The notes beneath the pieces were generated by a model. The model ran no database searches and was not told the DNA's origin. It saw nothing but the letters and a program-made list of their open reading frames with translations. 55,565 nt of DNA, from positions 1 through 55,565 of the forward strand of contig UQMW01000010.1 in assembly GCA_900542275.1 (NCBI GenBank). The letters are read 5' to 3'. This DNA comes from an uncultured Collinsella sp. (GTDB lineage Bacteria; Actinomycetota; Coriobacteriia; Coriobacteriales; Coriobacteriaceae). The position numbers and the translations under genes were made by a program. Positions 22,069 to 33,500 of the stretch are shown piece after piece. Position 1 is the stretch's first letter. Every line of letters begins with the position of its first letter.

Positions 22069-23737
22069 AGGCCTCGCCGTGCTCCTCTTCCCAGCTGCGG
22101 TCGTCGTATTTCTCGACCACGGCGTCGTCGTCAAAGTGCAGCGGCTTGTCCAGGTTGCGGGGCTTAAAGCCCTCCATAAACTTGTCGCGGCCAAAGCTCT
22201 CGGGAATCGCCACGGGATAGCGGCCGGTAAAGCACGCGTCGCAGTAACCGCCCTTGGGCATGACCTTCAGCAAGCCCTCGACCGAAAGGAAGGCCAGCGA
22301 ATCGGCGCCGATATACTCGCAAATCTCGTCGACCGTCTTGTTGGCGCTGATAAGCTGCGACTGCACGTCGGTATCGATACCGTAGAAGCACGGCCAGATG
22401 ACCTCGGGCGAGTTGATGCGGATATGAATCTCCTTGGCGCCAGCGTTGCGTAGCATCTTGACGAGCTGCACCATAGTGGTGCCACGCACGATGGAGTCGT
22501 CGATGACGACCAGGCGCTTGCCCTCGATGTTGTCGCGCAGCGGGTTGAGCTTCATGCGCACGCCCATGGCGCGCAGCTCCTGCGTAGGCTCGATAAACGT
22601 ACGACCCACGTAGCGGTTCTTGATAAGGCCCTCACCAAAGGGAATGCCACTCTCATGCGAATAGCCCTCCGCGGGCGGCAGGCCGGAGTCGGGCACGCCG
22701 ATGACCAGGTCGGCCTCGACGGGCTCCTCGTGTGCCAGCTGACGACCCATGTCATAACGGCAGGCGTAGACGCTCTTGCCGTTCATGATGGAATCGGGGC
22801 GAGCGAAGTAGACCTGCTCAAAGATGCAGTTAGCAGGCTCTTCGGCGGCAGGCACGCCCTGCTCGGACACAAGGCCCTCGGCGCTGATGCGCAAAATCTC
22901 ACCGGGACGGACGTCGCGGACGTACTCGGCGCCCACAATATCGAGCGCACAAGTCTCGGAGGCGACGACCCAGCCGCCGGCGCGGGTGACATGGGTGGTG
23001 GCGTCAACCGTCGCGGCGCCGTCTTGCGAGGGCAGCTGCGAAACAGAAGCGGCGTCAGCCTGATCCAGGCCCTCGTCCACGAGCTTGCCAAGCACCAGCG
23101 GGCGAATGCCGTGAGGATCGCGGAATGCGTAGAGCGCCTGCTCGTTGATGAGCGTCATGGCGTAGCCGCCGCGCACGAGCTCCATCGTCTTGCGGATACC
23201 CTCGCGTAGATGGCCTGTACGCTGAGTAAAGTAGCCGATAAGCTTGGTCGCGACCTCGGAATCCGAATTGGAGAGGAACGGCACGCCCAGCTCGATCAGC
23301 TGGCGGCGCAGCTCGTCGGTGTTGACCAGAGTGCCGTTGTGAGCAAGCGCGATAATGACGCTGTTGATGGTGGAAAGATGCGGCTGAGAGGCTTCCCAGC
23401 TCTTGGCGCCGGCAGTGCCGTAGCGCACATGACCCACGGCCAGCTGACCGGAGAGCGTCGACAGGTCGGCGTTGGAGAACACGCGGTCGAGCAGGCCCAG
23501 ATCCTTGCGGACCATAACCGTGCCGCCATCACCCACGGCGATTCCCGCCGATTCCTGGCCGCGATGCTGCAGCGCGCGCAGACCAAAGTACGTCAGTCGA
23601 GCCACATCGCGATCGGGTGCCCACACACCAAAAATGCCGCATTCCTCATGCAGCTGGTCGGAGTCCGGATCATACGTCGACATGGTCTTCACCTGTCCCG
23701 CGGCACGCTCGGCCGCGTGGATGGTTTCTTGAGACAT
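22067..23737 (-). CDS. purF: amidophosphoribosyltransferase
   Basis: First committed purine step: PRPP plus glutamine to phosphoribosylamine. The 556 residues start with a 32-residue leader that must be removed to free the nucleophile Cys33 in EECGIFGVW. The glutaminase domain has ALQHRGQESAGIAVGDGG, VGHVRYGTAG and ALAHNGTLVN. The PRPP loop is RLVVIDDSIVRGTTM. Cysteines in EPANCIFEQVYFAR, WPCFYGID and GGYCDACFTGRYP match the [4Fe-4S]-containing Bacillus-type enzyme. GAGGGGATGCC precedes the ATG, and a minus-strand TATAAT lies about 43 nt upstream. Leader processing and the cluster are inferred from homology. Confidence 0.96.
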   Translation of the reverse strand: MSQETIHAAERAAGQVKTMSTYDPDSDQLHEECGIFGVWAPDRDVARLTYFGLRALQHRGQESAGIAVGDGGTVMVRKDLGLLDRVFSNADLSTLSGQLAVGHVRYGTAGAKSWEASQPHLSTINSVIIALAHNGTLVNTDELRRQLIELGVPFLSNSDSEVATKLIGYFTQRTGHLREGIRKTMELVRGGYAMTLINEQALYAFRDPHGIRPLVLGKLVDEGLDQADAASVSQLPSQDGAATVDATTHVTRAGGWVVASETCALDIVGAEYVRDVRPGEILRISAEGLVSEQGVPAAEEPANCIFEQVYFARPDSIMNGKSVYACRYDMGRQLAHEEPVEADLVIGVPDSGLPPAEGYSHESGIPFGEGLIKNRYVGRTFIEPTQELRAMGVRMKLNPLRDNIEGKRLVVIDDSIVRGTTMVQLVKMLRNAGAKEIHIRINSPEVIWPCFYGIDTDVQSQLISANKTVDEICEYIGADSLAFLSVEGLLKVMPKGGYCDACFTGRYPVAIPESFGRDKFMEGFKPRNLDKPLHFDDDAVVEKYDDRSWEEEHGEA

Positions 23738-23778
23738 GGCATCCCCTCAGAGCCTCGTTATTTGGCGTTACCTGCCCT

Positions 23779-23784
23779 ATTATA
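23779..23784 (-). promoter_or_regulatory. candidate -10 box for purF
   Basis: Minus-strand TATAAT about 43 nt before the purF start; -35 weak. No purine riboswitch-like fold was recognised in the leader. Confidence 0.5.
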
Positions 23785-24031
23785 CGCACGGCAAGACAAG
23801 CACTCCCGCGCATGAACAGCGCTTTTTAAAAGCCCACCGAGCTAATAATCCGTTTTGCAGCCAAACATTTTATTGGGCAACCGCCTCGGGGCCGACGATC
23901 CCGCATACTTCCGTTACGACGCGTCTCGCCCGCCGTTGGGGCTTGCATTGTTGCAATTGGGACGTTCGTCCTGTCTTTTGGCAGGTCGGCGGCGTATCCT
24001 TGTACCTACAGCAAAACGAGAAAGGTTATGT

Positions 24032-25261
24032 ATGGATCGAAACGAACTCGACCCCAGCGTCCCCAGCGCCACGGAGGTCAAGAAGATCCCCCTCATCATT
24101 AAGGTGTACGCCGTCCTGTGCATCCTGTCCGGCGTGGGCACGCTCCCTTCGGTCGGCGCCTTTATGTGGCAGGTCATCACCGCGCTCATCAACGGCAACG
24201 CCGCCGCCAACCTCGGCGACAACACGCTCGTCGCAGTCGGCCTTATCGTCGCCGGCATCATGCTCTCTGCGGCAAGTGCCGTCATCCTAATCATCTTTGG
24301 CCTGGACCTTATCAAAAACCAGCGCCGCAACGCCGCCCGCCTGTCCTATATCCTCATCGCATTTACCGTCGTCGAGCTTTTGGTCGACGTGATGCTCCAG
24401 GGTATCGGGCCCTTCTTGCTGCGTCCCGCTATTCAGCTCGGCATCCTCATCGCGCTTTCGGCCACCGTCGACCCCACGCTGCGTCAGGAGCGCGAACTGC
24501 AGCGCCGCCTGCAGGAGATGCTCGACCGCGACGCCGCCGCCGAGGGCATGCTCGGGCGCGATGAAACCGGCGAAGGCTACATCAAGCTCAACTACTTCAA
24601 CCTGTTCTGGGTATTCTTTGTCTGCTGCGTGCTCGGCCTGATCGCCGAGGACATCTGGCACATGACGGTCGACGACCCGGGCGTCTACCAGAACCGCGCC
24701 GGCATGCTGTTTGGCCCCTTCAGCCCCATCTACGGATTTGGCGCCGTGCTCATGACCATGGTGCTTAACCGCTTCTACAAAAAGAACCCCATCATCATTT
24801 TCCTGGTGAGCGCCCTGCTCGGCGCCAGCTTTGAGGTGTTCGTGGGCTGGTTTATGCAGACCGCGTTTGGCGTGGTCTCGTGGAGCTACTCGCACATAAC
24901 GCTGTTCGGTTTGCCCGATCCGCTCGTGGTCCTCACGGGCGGACGCACCTGCACGGGCTTCGCCTGCCTGTGGGGCCTGGGCGGCCTCATCTGGATCAAG
25001 CTGCTGCTGCCGAGGCTGCTTAAGCTTATCAACAAGATCCCCTGGAAGAGCCGCTACTCGGCCACCGTCATCTTTACCGTTATCATGCTGGTCGACGGCG
25101 TCATGACGCTGCAGTCGCTCGACTACTGGTACCAGCGCGTTAACGGCACGGAGCCGGACATTCCCGTCGCACAGTTCTACGGAGAGCACTTCGACAACGA
25201 ATACATGGAAAACCGCTTCCAGAGCATGACCATGAGCCCCAAGGATGCGACGCGCGTGTAG
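24032..25261 (+). CDS. CmpB-like putative ABC transporter permease (type IV), membrane protein
   Basis: Polytopic membrane protein of the family labelled putative ABC-transporter type IV; its function is not established. From the ATG at 24032 (after GAGAAAGG) it has 409 residues. An N-terminal part with about four helices (25-150) is followed by a short charged segment, then the CmpB-like core. The core is recognised by YFNLFWVFFVCCVLGLIAED, AGMLFGPFSPIYGFGAVLM, VSALLGASFEVFVGWFMQ and GRTCTGFACLWGLGG. No ATPase is adjacent. It is divergent from purF across 294 nt with no further features recognised beyond the purF -10 box. Confidence 0.75.
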   Translation: MDRNELDPSVPSATEVKKIPLIIKVYAVLCILSGVGTLPSVGAFMWQVITALINGNAAANLGDNTLVAVGLIVAGIMLSAASAVILIIFGLDLIKNQRRNAARLSYILIAFTVVELLVDVMLQGIGPFLLRPAIQLGILIALSATVDPTLRQERELQRRLQEMLDRDAAAEGMLGRDETGEGYIKLNYFNLFWVFFVCCVLGLIAEDIWHMTVDDPGVYQNRAGMLFGPFSPIYGFGAVLMTMVLNRFYKKNPIIIFLVSALLGASFEVFVGWFMQTAFGVVSWSYSHITLFGLPDPLVVLTGGRTCTGFACLWGLGGLIWIKLLLPRLLKLINKIPWKSRYSATVIFTVIMLVDGVMTLQSLDYWYQRVNGTEPDIPVAQFYGEHFDNEYMENRFQSMTMSPKDATRV

Positions 25262-25282
25262 CGCCCACCGCGCCCAAAACGC

Positions 25283-25322
25283 AAAATGCCCGCCGGTATC
25301 ACACGTACCGGTGGGCATTTTT
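25283..25322 (+). terminator. bidirectional intrinsic terminator between convergent genes
   Basis: AAAATGCCCGCCGGTA, 7-nt loop, TACCGGTGGGCATTTTT. Confidence 0.87.
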
Positions 25323-25351
25323 ATAAACGATCCTTCTATCGACGCAAGCCT

Positions 25352-25771
25352 CTACGCCTCGCGCTCGACCTCACTCACGCATTCGTTCTTAATGGTGCCA
25401 ACGAGCGCCTGCAGCGCATCGACCACGTGCGGGCGAATGTCCCCGCCGATGAGCACGAGCATGATGTCGTCACCTACGGCAAGCTCGCCGCTTGCCAGCC
25501 ACACACGCACATAGCCGATACCCGGCATCGCACGCGTCGCCTCGATAGCAGCCTGCACCTTCTGAGCATCGAAGCCAAACACCATGCCGCCCACCTTATG
25601 CCCAGGCGCCACGCCATCGGTCTCGACTCCGCGCACCTCAGCCTTGGGCGTCGCGCGCACCACACCGTTATGCGTCAGATACATCCCACAGCCTGCCGCC
25701 GAAGCATCGGCCTTGGCCTCGCGCAGCCAAGCATCAATCGAAGGCATCAATTTGCCACTCTCGAGCATCAT
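25352..25771 (-). CDS. MoaE-like protein, probably not a standard molybdopterin synthase
   Basis: 139 residues resembling the MoaE fold of molybdopterin synthase, with an N-terminal IDAWLREAK helix, a central hydrophobic strand HKVGGMVFGFD, and the segment VRVWLASGELAVGDDIMLVLIGGD. The place of the family His-Arg pair reads DI, and the C-terminal lysines expected near PxWKKE are replaced (KNECVSEVERE). No other molybdenum cofactor gene is in the window. GGTAAGGGAGAA precedes the ATG. It may be a diverged paralogue with a different job. The family call is moderate. Confidence 0.55.
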   Translation of the reverse strand: MMLESGKLMPSIDAWLREAKADASAAGCGMYLTHNGVVRATPKAEVRGVETDGVAPGHKVGGMVFGFDAQKVQAAIEATRAMPGIGYVRVWLASGELAVGDDIMLVLIGGDIRPHVVDALQALVGTIKNECVSEVEREA

Positions 25772-25834
25772 TTCTCCCTTACCGTCGTCGAGTAGCCAAT
25801 TTGGGACGGGCCTTTTTAGCTACTCTCGAACAAC

Positions 25835-26833
25835 TTATTCCTCGACCGGCGTGAGCACCATGACGGCACGTGTGTTGCTCAGCGACAGCGAACGACAGGT
25901 CACAAGCGTTACAACCTTAGTTGCCGAAGCGGCACGATCGGTGGCATCACTCGCCACGGCAGAAGCGCCGTCGAGCATCTCGGACAGGTAGTTCTTGAGT
26001 CCGTCGTCGCCCTCAAAATTGGTCGTGCGCGCCTTGGCATACGTGTCCTCGACCACCTTGGTCGCCAGCGGACGCAACTTATACGTCGCATCGCGCGTGA
26101 TGTAGTACACATATTCAATGCTATCGAACGTTGCCTGGTCAGTCGTATCCGAAATCACGTTGAACATCGACCCATCGTTCATATGGTGGCCGTAGATCGT
26201 GGTCTGCTGGTCGACCATTCCCGGCGCGGTGTCATCGCTATCCAAGAAGATGGCACCCGAGGCGTTAGACGTGCCATCGAACAGCGCGTTGAGGTATTTG
26301 GAGTTGTTGTTGGTCTGCACCACGGGATAGTTGATGTTGGTTTCCGGCACGTAAATCCAACCCACAATCTCGGGGTTCGTCTGAGCAAGCGCATCAAAGT
26401 CGATAATCGGCACGCCGCTGGCGTCCTTATCGCTTACATATTGCTTCTCGATTTTCTGATACGAATCGCTCGCCTGCTTATAGCCAATCTGGGCATTAAT
26501 AAAAATAGCGGCGGCGGCGACAATCAGACCGATACCGATGATGATGAGCAGAATGGGAATAATGGAGTGGCGCTTTTTGCGCGGCGGCTCGGTGCGATCC
26601 GACGGCGCGGCATGCGATGAAGACCGGGGCGGCTTCTTAGCGGAGCTATAAGACGAAGGACGATATGCGGCCGGCGCGTCCTGTCGACGATGGGTCGCCG
26701 GTGTCACGGGGCGCGGCGCGCGCGGCTGCTGAGGAGAGGATGTCCGACCCTGCTGTGCCGCACGGGCAGCACCCGGCTTCGACGGATCGGGAATCTGAGA
26801 AGCCTTGAATCGTTTTCCCTGATAATCGGACAT
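25835..26833 (-). CDS. class B sortase
   Basis: Membrane-bound transpeptidase that joins proteins to cell-wall peptide or builds pili. It has 332 residues. A Pro/Arg/Ser-rich cytoplasmic tail (1-88) precedes a single membrane segment (91-113), then the sortase barrel. Catalytic residues are visible: His216/217 in IYGHHMNDGSMF, Cys313 in TLVTCRS and Arg322 in SNTRAVMV. The helix insertion between strands (about 262-300) is a class B trait. It sits two genes from the wall-anchored GH31 gene, whose sorting motif is IPNTG rather than NPQTN. Whether this sortase serves it is unknown. Confidence 0.88.
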   Translation of the reverse strand: MSDYQGKRFKASQIPDPSKPGAARAAQQGRTSSPQQPRAPRPVTPATHRRQDAPAAYRPSSYSSAKKPPRSSSHAAPSDRTEPPRKKRHSIIPILLIIIGIGLIVAAAAIFINAQIGYKQASDSYQKIEKQYVSDKDASGVPIIDFDALAQTNPEIVGWIYVPETNINYPVVQTNNNSKYLNALFDGTSNASGAIFLDSDDTAPGMVDQQTTIYGHHMNDGSMFNVISDTTDQATFDSIEYVYYITRDATYKLRPLATKVVEDTYAKARTTNFEGDDGLKNYLSEMLDGASAVASDATDRAASATKVVTLVTCRSLSLSNTRAVMVLTPVEE

Positions 26834-26868
26834 GGCTCTCCTTATACTGCGGTGAAACGGCGGAACGC

Positions 26869-27333
26869 TTAGGCGTCAGCCATCTCCTGCTTCATCTTCT
26901 CGATAACCTTGCGGTACTCGGGGTCGCAAGCACCCAGAATCTGTGTGGCATAGATGGCGGCGTTCTTGGCACCGTTGATGGCAACGCAGGCCACGGGCAC
27001 GCCCGAAGGCATCTGCACCATCGACAGCAGCGAATCCATACCGCCCAGGTCACTCGTCTTCATAGGCACGCCGATAACCGGCAGCGGCGTAAAGGCAGCC
27101 ACGACACCACCCAGGTGAGCGGCCTTGCCGGCGGCGGCGATAATCACTTTGACACCGCGATCGGCGGCAGTCGAAGCCCACTCGTGGACCTTCGCCGGCG
27201 TGCGGTGCGCGCTCGCGATCACGAGCTCATAGGGCACACCCAGTGCCTCGAGCTCGGCGGTGCAGCCTTCCATAACGCCCAGATCGGACTTGGAACCCAT
27301 GATGATCCCGACAACCGGCTTTTGATCTGCCAT
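26869..27333 (-). CDS. purE: N5-carboxyaminoimidazole ribonucleotide mutase
   Basis: Rearranges N5-CAIR to CAIR in purine synthesis. It has 154 residues from ATG 27333, which follows AGGAGGTCTTTGTTT; a TTG two codons earlier is unlikely. Motifs: VGIIMGSKSDLGVME, VIASAHRTPAKVHEW with the catalytic His, AAAGKAAHLGGVVAAFTPLPVIGVP, and GVPVACVAINGAKNAAIYA. The lack of purK next to it does not exclude class I, since purK may be elsewhere. A minus-strand TATACT at 27400-27405 is a possible -10 box. Confidence 0.95.
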   Translation of the reverse strand: MADQKPVVGIIMGSKSDLGVMEGCTAELEALGVPYELVIASAHRTPAKVHEWASTAADRGVKVIIAAAGKAAHLGGVVAAFTPLPVIGVPMKTSDLGGMDSLLSMVQMPSGVPVACVAINGAKNAAIYATQILGACDPEYRKVIEKMKQEMADA

Positions 27334-27488
27334 AAACAAAGACCTCCTGTTGAGAGCGGCGACGCGGCGGATCCGCGACCCTTAACTGCAAATAAATCAA
27401 GTATAGCCGCCGATGCTGATGTGTTCGGCGGGAGACGGAACGCTTTGCGAGATTAGGGCCGAAGGGTCGGAGCTTTCTGCCTACATTC

Positions 27489-27531
27489 AAAAAGCGTGCC
27501 CACCGTCCTTGGGTGGGGCGGCGGGCACGCT
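27489..27531 (-). terminator. intrinsic terminator after the GH31 gene
   Basis: Minus strand: GCGTGCCCGCCG, loop, CGGTGGGCACGCTTTTT. Confidence 0.85.
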
Positions 27532-27550
27532 TGCTTAGCTGTTGCTGGGG

Positions 27551-30500
27551 CTACTTAGCCTTGCTGCGACGATGGAAGAAAGCGCCGATCGCGGCGATGA
27601 TGGCGCCAAGACCACCGACGGTCGCGACGGTCGCCGCCGTCTGGTCTCCGGTATTGGGAATCGCCGAACCGTTCTTCTTGCTGCCCTGGGCCTTGTCGCC
27701 TGCGGGCTTGCCCGCCTGGTTGCCGCCGTTCGAGCCATTGCCGGAACCCTGGTTGCCCGAGCCGCCCTGGTTGCCGGAATCTGCATCCTTGAGGCTCTCA
27801 ATGGCCAGCTTGAGCTGGCCATAGGCCGCCTGGATCTGGGTGTCGGAAGCATCCTCATCACCCAAGACGTCCTCGGCGTAGGTAATGGCATCCGTCAGGG
27901 CCTTGACAGACTCGGCCGTCTTGCCCCTGGTGTCAGTCTCCTTCGCCTGCTTGACCAGAGCCTTGAGCTGCTTCTTAGTCGGATTCTCGACCGGGGCCAC
28001 CGGGGTCTTCTCGAGCGCGCCGCGGGCGCTCTCGAGCGCCCTGAGCGCCTGGTCGACCTCGTCCTGCGTGGCGTTCTCGTCACTCAAGATGGCGCGGGCG
28101 CTCGCCAGGGCGTTCTCGAGCGCCGTCCAGGAGGCCTCGGTGTAGTCACCGGCCTTGAGGTCGCCGGCAGCAACCTCGGCATCAACCTTTTCGATCGCGG
28201 TAGCGAGATCATCCTTCGCCACCGGATCGGGGACGGCCGTACCGTAGAACTTGAGCTCCGCCATGCTGCAGTAGGCATCAACGTCGCCACCGCCGGCGTG
28301 AATCACCTTGACGGTCACGTAGCGACCGCGCGCGGCGCCAAAGCTCATCTGCTTCCAGTCGCCACGGTCGGTGAGCACGCGGCCGTCGTTGTCGAAGGCG
28401 AACGTACCCATCGACGCGGCGGTGCCCATCTCATAACCGTCGGCAGTGTCGGAGACCAGTATCTCGGCCTCGAAGATATCGCCGTTAGTGCCGCCGTCCT
28501 GGCGCGGCAGGAATGTAACGTCGGTGAGATCGTAGTCGCGGCCCAGGTCGACACTCAGATACTGGGGCATACCGGTCCCATGGGCCCAGTCGCTGTGCCA
28601 AAGCGTCCGCTTGTCGCCGTCGAGAGCGTTGACGGCGTTGCTGCCCTCGTAGTCGGCCTCACTCGAGAAGTCGGCCACCTTGACGTTCTTGCGGTTCTCG
28701 GGCGTGTTGATGAGGATCTTCTCATCGACAGGGCGCATCTTGAGGCCGTCGATTGCCTTCTCGATCTTGGCAGTGGCGTCTGCGACATCCTTCTTGCTAT
28801 AGCTGCCCTGGCCGCTGTCGAGGAGCTTCCGAGCCGCCTCGACCGCAGTGGTGAGAGCTGCATAGGAATCCTTGGTGTAGACGGACTCGCTGTAGCCCGC
28901 GGCCTTGGAAAGCGCTGCCACGAGCGCAGAGGTATCGACACCAGCCTTGACCTCGACCTCATAGGATGCGGTCTTGGAGGGGTCGAGTACCGACGCCACC
29001 GTGATCTTTGCCTTGCCGGCCTTGTTGGCACGCAGGTAGTAGCTCACGCTATCGCCAGCCTGAACAGCGGAGACGCTTACCACAGAGGGGTCGGAGCTCT
29101 CGACCGTCACATAGGGGTAGCCAGCGCTCTCAGGCGTAGCCTTGGCGTCGACGGGCGTAATGTCGCCTTCAAAGAACTCGGTCTGGTTCTTGCCTAGCTC
29201 GACACCCTCGATGGCCTCGACACCCTGCGTGTAGTTGAAGTTGACCTCACGCAGTGTGAGCATCTGGTCACCCGATGCCTCAAGCGGCGTGACCTCGACC
29301 TTGGTCGCCTTCTTGCCCTTGTTCTCGGCAGAGAGGTCAAAGGCGTAGCGAGCCAGGAAGGAATCGTACTCCCCGCCCGCGAACTCTTGGATCGAGCCAT
29401 CCTCGAACGTCACGACGGCCTTGATCTTCTGTACGGTTCCGTTGCCGCCGTTGCGGTTAACGACCTCGACGCTATCGAGTTTCGACGGCGTCTTAAATGC
29501 GAATGTCATCGTGGTGGGAAGCTTCACGTAACTCGGTAGCTTACCCTCGCTGTCCCAGTTGCCACTCCAGTTCCACAGGAACTCAAAGCCGTTGTCGCCC
29601 TCGTTATTATCGAACAGCGCGTTATAGCTCTTCTGCTGGATAAGTTTCTCGACGTTGGTCCCGTCGTCGGTCGTGAGCTCATCGTTGGTCATCGTGATGT
29701 TGAAGGCATCCTGGGCGTACTCGGCGACCGTTGGCTGAGGAACGTCCGGCATCGTCACCGTGCCGTCGCTCGCAAACTCAAGTGCGTCGCATGCCGGGCC
29801 GATAAGCCAAGATGTCGAGGGCAGTTCGACCTTTCCGGCGGTCTTGGCCTTGAGCTTGAAACTCGCCACCGCGCCAGTACCGTTGTAGAGCTTGCCATCG
29901 CCGCGGTTGGCAAAGGCGAGATTGATAGTCTGCGTTCCGTCCACGAACTGGACCTTCTCGCGAGACAGGTTCTCCATGCCGGCAGTCGAGCCGTCCTGCG
30001 CGATGCTCTCGGACACAAACTCGAACTGGTCGCTCTTGAAGTTGACGAGGGCGCCCAGGGCGTTGACGTTCTTGGCGTCGGCCGCATAGACATCAACGGT
30101 GATCTCATCACCGGCCTCGACCTCGGTCTTGCTCGGAATCACCGCGAGCGAACCTGCGACCTTGCCCTTTTGTTTAGTGCCGCCGTCAAGACCCGCCATG
30201 GTGAACGAGTAATCGTAGACGTCGTAAACGCCGTTATCGTTGAGGTCGGCGAAGTGGTCGCGGATCTGCGAACCGAACGTCGGGGTATCGGGCTCGCGAT
30301 TCTCGAGGCCCAGATAGTTCTTCATGTTGGAGTAGTCTCCGTCGGAGATCGTGGCCTTGTTGAGGTTGGAGCCCACGGCGAAGCCATCCGTGCCGTCGGT
30401 CTTGTAGATGGCAATCTCGGACGCGGAGAAGAAATTGCCGACCGAGGCGAGCGGTGTCATGCGCACGTAACGGGCGGCCACGGTGCCGTCAAACGCTACC

Positions 30501-33500
30501 GTCTTACAATCAGCGGAACGTGCCCAATCGACCTCCTGGCTCGTCCAGTGGACGCCATCGAGACTCGTCTCAACACGCATCTTGGTCACGGTGCCGTTGC
30601 CGGCGTCATCGCGCGGATAGTACTCGAGCTTATCGAGCTTGTAAGCGCGTCCATAGTCAACGGTAAGCGCCTTGCCCAGATCGTTGCCACCGGAGTGGAA
30701 ACCGCCGTCGCCCGACTGGAACTCATGGTCGAAGGCGAGCTCGGCCTTATGGCTGCCGTAAAGTGAGCCCTCCCAGGTGATTTCCTCGGCGTCGGGGACG
30801 TTCCGCCACGGATCGAGTGCGGAGTTCGCCTCGAGCACATCGCTCCAGGCGGAGTAACCTTCGGCGTTGCGCGAACGAATCTGGTAGGTGTGCTTGCTAT
30901 TGTAGGCGAGGTCGGTGTGCGTGAACTCGGCCGCATCACCCACGGCAAACACAGTGCCGTCGACCTTAAGGTCGTAGGAGGTAGCACCATCGACCTTTCC
31001 CCAGGTGAGCTTGATGCTCGTTGGGGTCGTGGCGTCCTCGGGGGCAGCAAGGTTCGTGGGTGCGGAGAGGTTCTCGTTGAGGCGATCGGCTGTGAGCGTG
31101 GCGTTGGCGTTCACGAAACCGCCCAGCTCAAGCGTCTGCGCCGCTGCAGCAACATCGGTCTTCGCGAACTTGACGTAGACCTTGGGGTTCGTGGTGATCT
31201 TGGTGTTGTTGAAGCTCTCGCCCTGCTCGGCCTCGGTGCCGTCCGCATCGCTGCCGTAGTGGTTGAGGTTGGGGGTCTCGCTGTAGAAGTAGACCGCCTG
31301 GCCGGCCTCGGGGGTCGCGGCGTCAAAGGTCTCCTGCGAGTCGACCTCAACCACGTTGAGTGCGGATCCGCCGTTCTTGGCGACAACGCTCGTGGGCTTG
31401 GCGGACACATTGGCCACGAAGGTCGTGGTGCGGTTGGAGTCGTAGCCGTTGTAGCCGCCCTGCGAGGCCTCGGCGGTAAAGGTCGCGGTGCCGCCTGCGG
31501 CCTTGGAGCTGTAGACGGTGCTCACATGCTCACCGTAGGAGATATTGTCGATCGTGCCGTAGGAATCGTCCTCAGTCGTGTTGTTCTCGATTGAGGAGCC
31601 GTCGTCCTCGTACTGCGTAAAGGTGCCGTCGCCCTCGGTGGCGAAGAACTCGACGATACGCTGGCTGCGGTCGGTACCCTTGGTGTTGGTGTCGCTCACG
31701 GCCTCGGGGTTGTTGTTCTCGGCGTACATCGGCACGATAGCGTTGGCCTTCACAAACAGCGGCAGCTTCCAAAGCGGAGCCTCGTAGTTGTTGAGAACCT
31801 GGCCGCCGCGATACTGCTTACCCGAGAAGTAATCGATCCAGATGGTGGGATTCTCGTCGGTGCCGTAGTTGGGGAGGTAAATCCCATTGCGAATGTCGTT
31901 GCCGTTCTCGTCTGCCTGGGTATCCTGATACACCGGTGCCACTAGGAAGTTCTCACCGAACATATACTGGTACTGCGTCGAAGTGCTTGCGGCGTACTCG
32001 GAGTTGTCGGAAAGCAGCATGGCGCGGATCATGGGCAGGCCGGCATCGCCGTTACCCGTGTCGATGTTGGCCGCCGAGGCCGCGCTCGTGTAGATATAGG
32101 GCATGAGCTGCGCCTTGAGCTTGAGGTAGAAGCGCGAGATGCCTGTGTAGGGATCGCCGTGCGTCATGGGCGATTTACGGTAGGTGCCCCAACCGTCCAT
32201 GTCAAGCATAGAGGGCGTGAACGTCTTCCACTGGTAGTCACGCGCAGAGATGATGGGGTCGCCGCCAAAGATGCCATCCATGTCGGAGCCGATGTTGGGG
32301 TTGCCCGAAAGACTCTGACCGATATACGTGGGGATATGGAAGCGAATGTACTCCCAGTTACCGCCATACTGGTCGCCGGTCCAAATGCCACCAAAGCGCT
32401 GCGTGCCGGCCCAACCATCGAGCGTGATGATGTTGGGGCGCTTGTTAGCGCCGGTCGTCACCGTGTCATAAGCTGTCTTGATGCCATTAAGACCAAAGGA
32501 GTAGCCAGATCCAACCCAGGCAACGTCGGTCTTAAGGGTAGTGATGCCTCCCGTCTTGACCTCGGCGTCGAAGTCGCGAAGCAGATGCCACGGGGTCTCA
32601 GGGTTGCTGTCGGGCTCAAGGTTGGACTGGGTCCACAAGCCCGTGCTCACACCCTTGGAGTTGGCATACTCGGTGAACTTCTTAAGGTTGTCGACATTGG
32701 CACGCACAGCGTTAAGACGGTCGGCCGAGCTCGCTCCGTCGGAGTTGACGCCGCCGGTCTTGTAGTAACCGTTCTGGCCATAGCCGGCGCCGTAACCGTC
32801 GTTCGGCAGGAACCAGCCGAGCGGCATGTCGTTGTCCTCGTAGTCATCGATAACCTGACGAGCAGAGAACTGGCGGTCGAAATCGGTCGCTTTCATGTTC
32901 TCGGTATCAACCGTAGGGCCCTCACCGTTGAGCGTCTCGGCCGCAAGTGTGCCGTCGAGCTTGTAGCCCGTCGACATGCCAGACTCGTACTTAACGTCGC
33001 CCTTCTCGCTCGAGGACTTGCTGCCCTTGGTCTCCCACTTCTTTTGACCCGAGGTCGTTGACCAGCCATCACGGTTATAGGCATTAAGATGACCAAGGTA
33101 GAACCCGTACTCGGGCAGCAGTACCGGGTTACCGGTCACCTTGTAGTAGTCCTGCAGCATCTCGGTTGCCACGTTCGAAGCGCCCTCGTTGGTCGCCACG
33201 AAGTAGTAGGCATCAAACTCATTCTCGCTGTGCAAAGTCGTGACCGTCGATGAGTCCGTGGAACCGAAGTCGTAGGAACCCTCTGCAAACGTGTTTCGGA
33301 GTACGCCGTAGCCGTCACTCGTCCAATAAAACGGGTTGGGCGAGGCAACGCCGCCATCGGTCCAGTTGTTCGTGTTGGAGATGGCGATGGTCTGGTTGGT
33401 GTGCAGGAAGCGTCCGTTCTGGGTGCCGCCGCCAAAGAAGTTCTCGGACTTCTCCTTGGCGAGCGTCTGGACGGTACCCTTCTTATCAAGGTCGAGGGAC

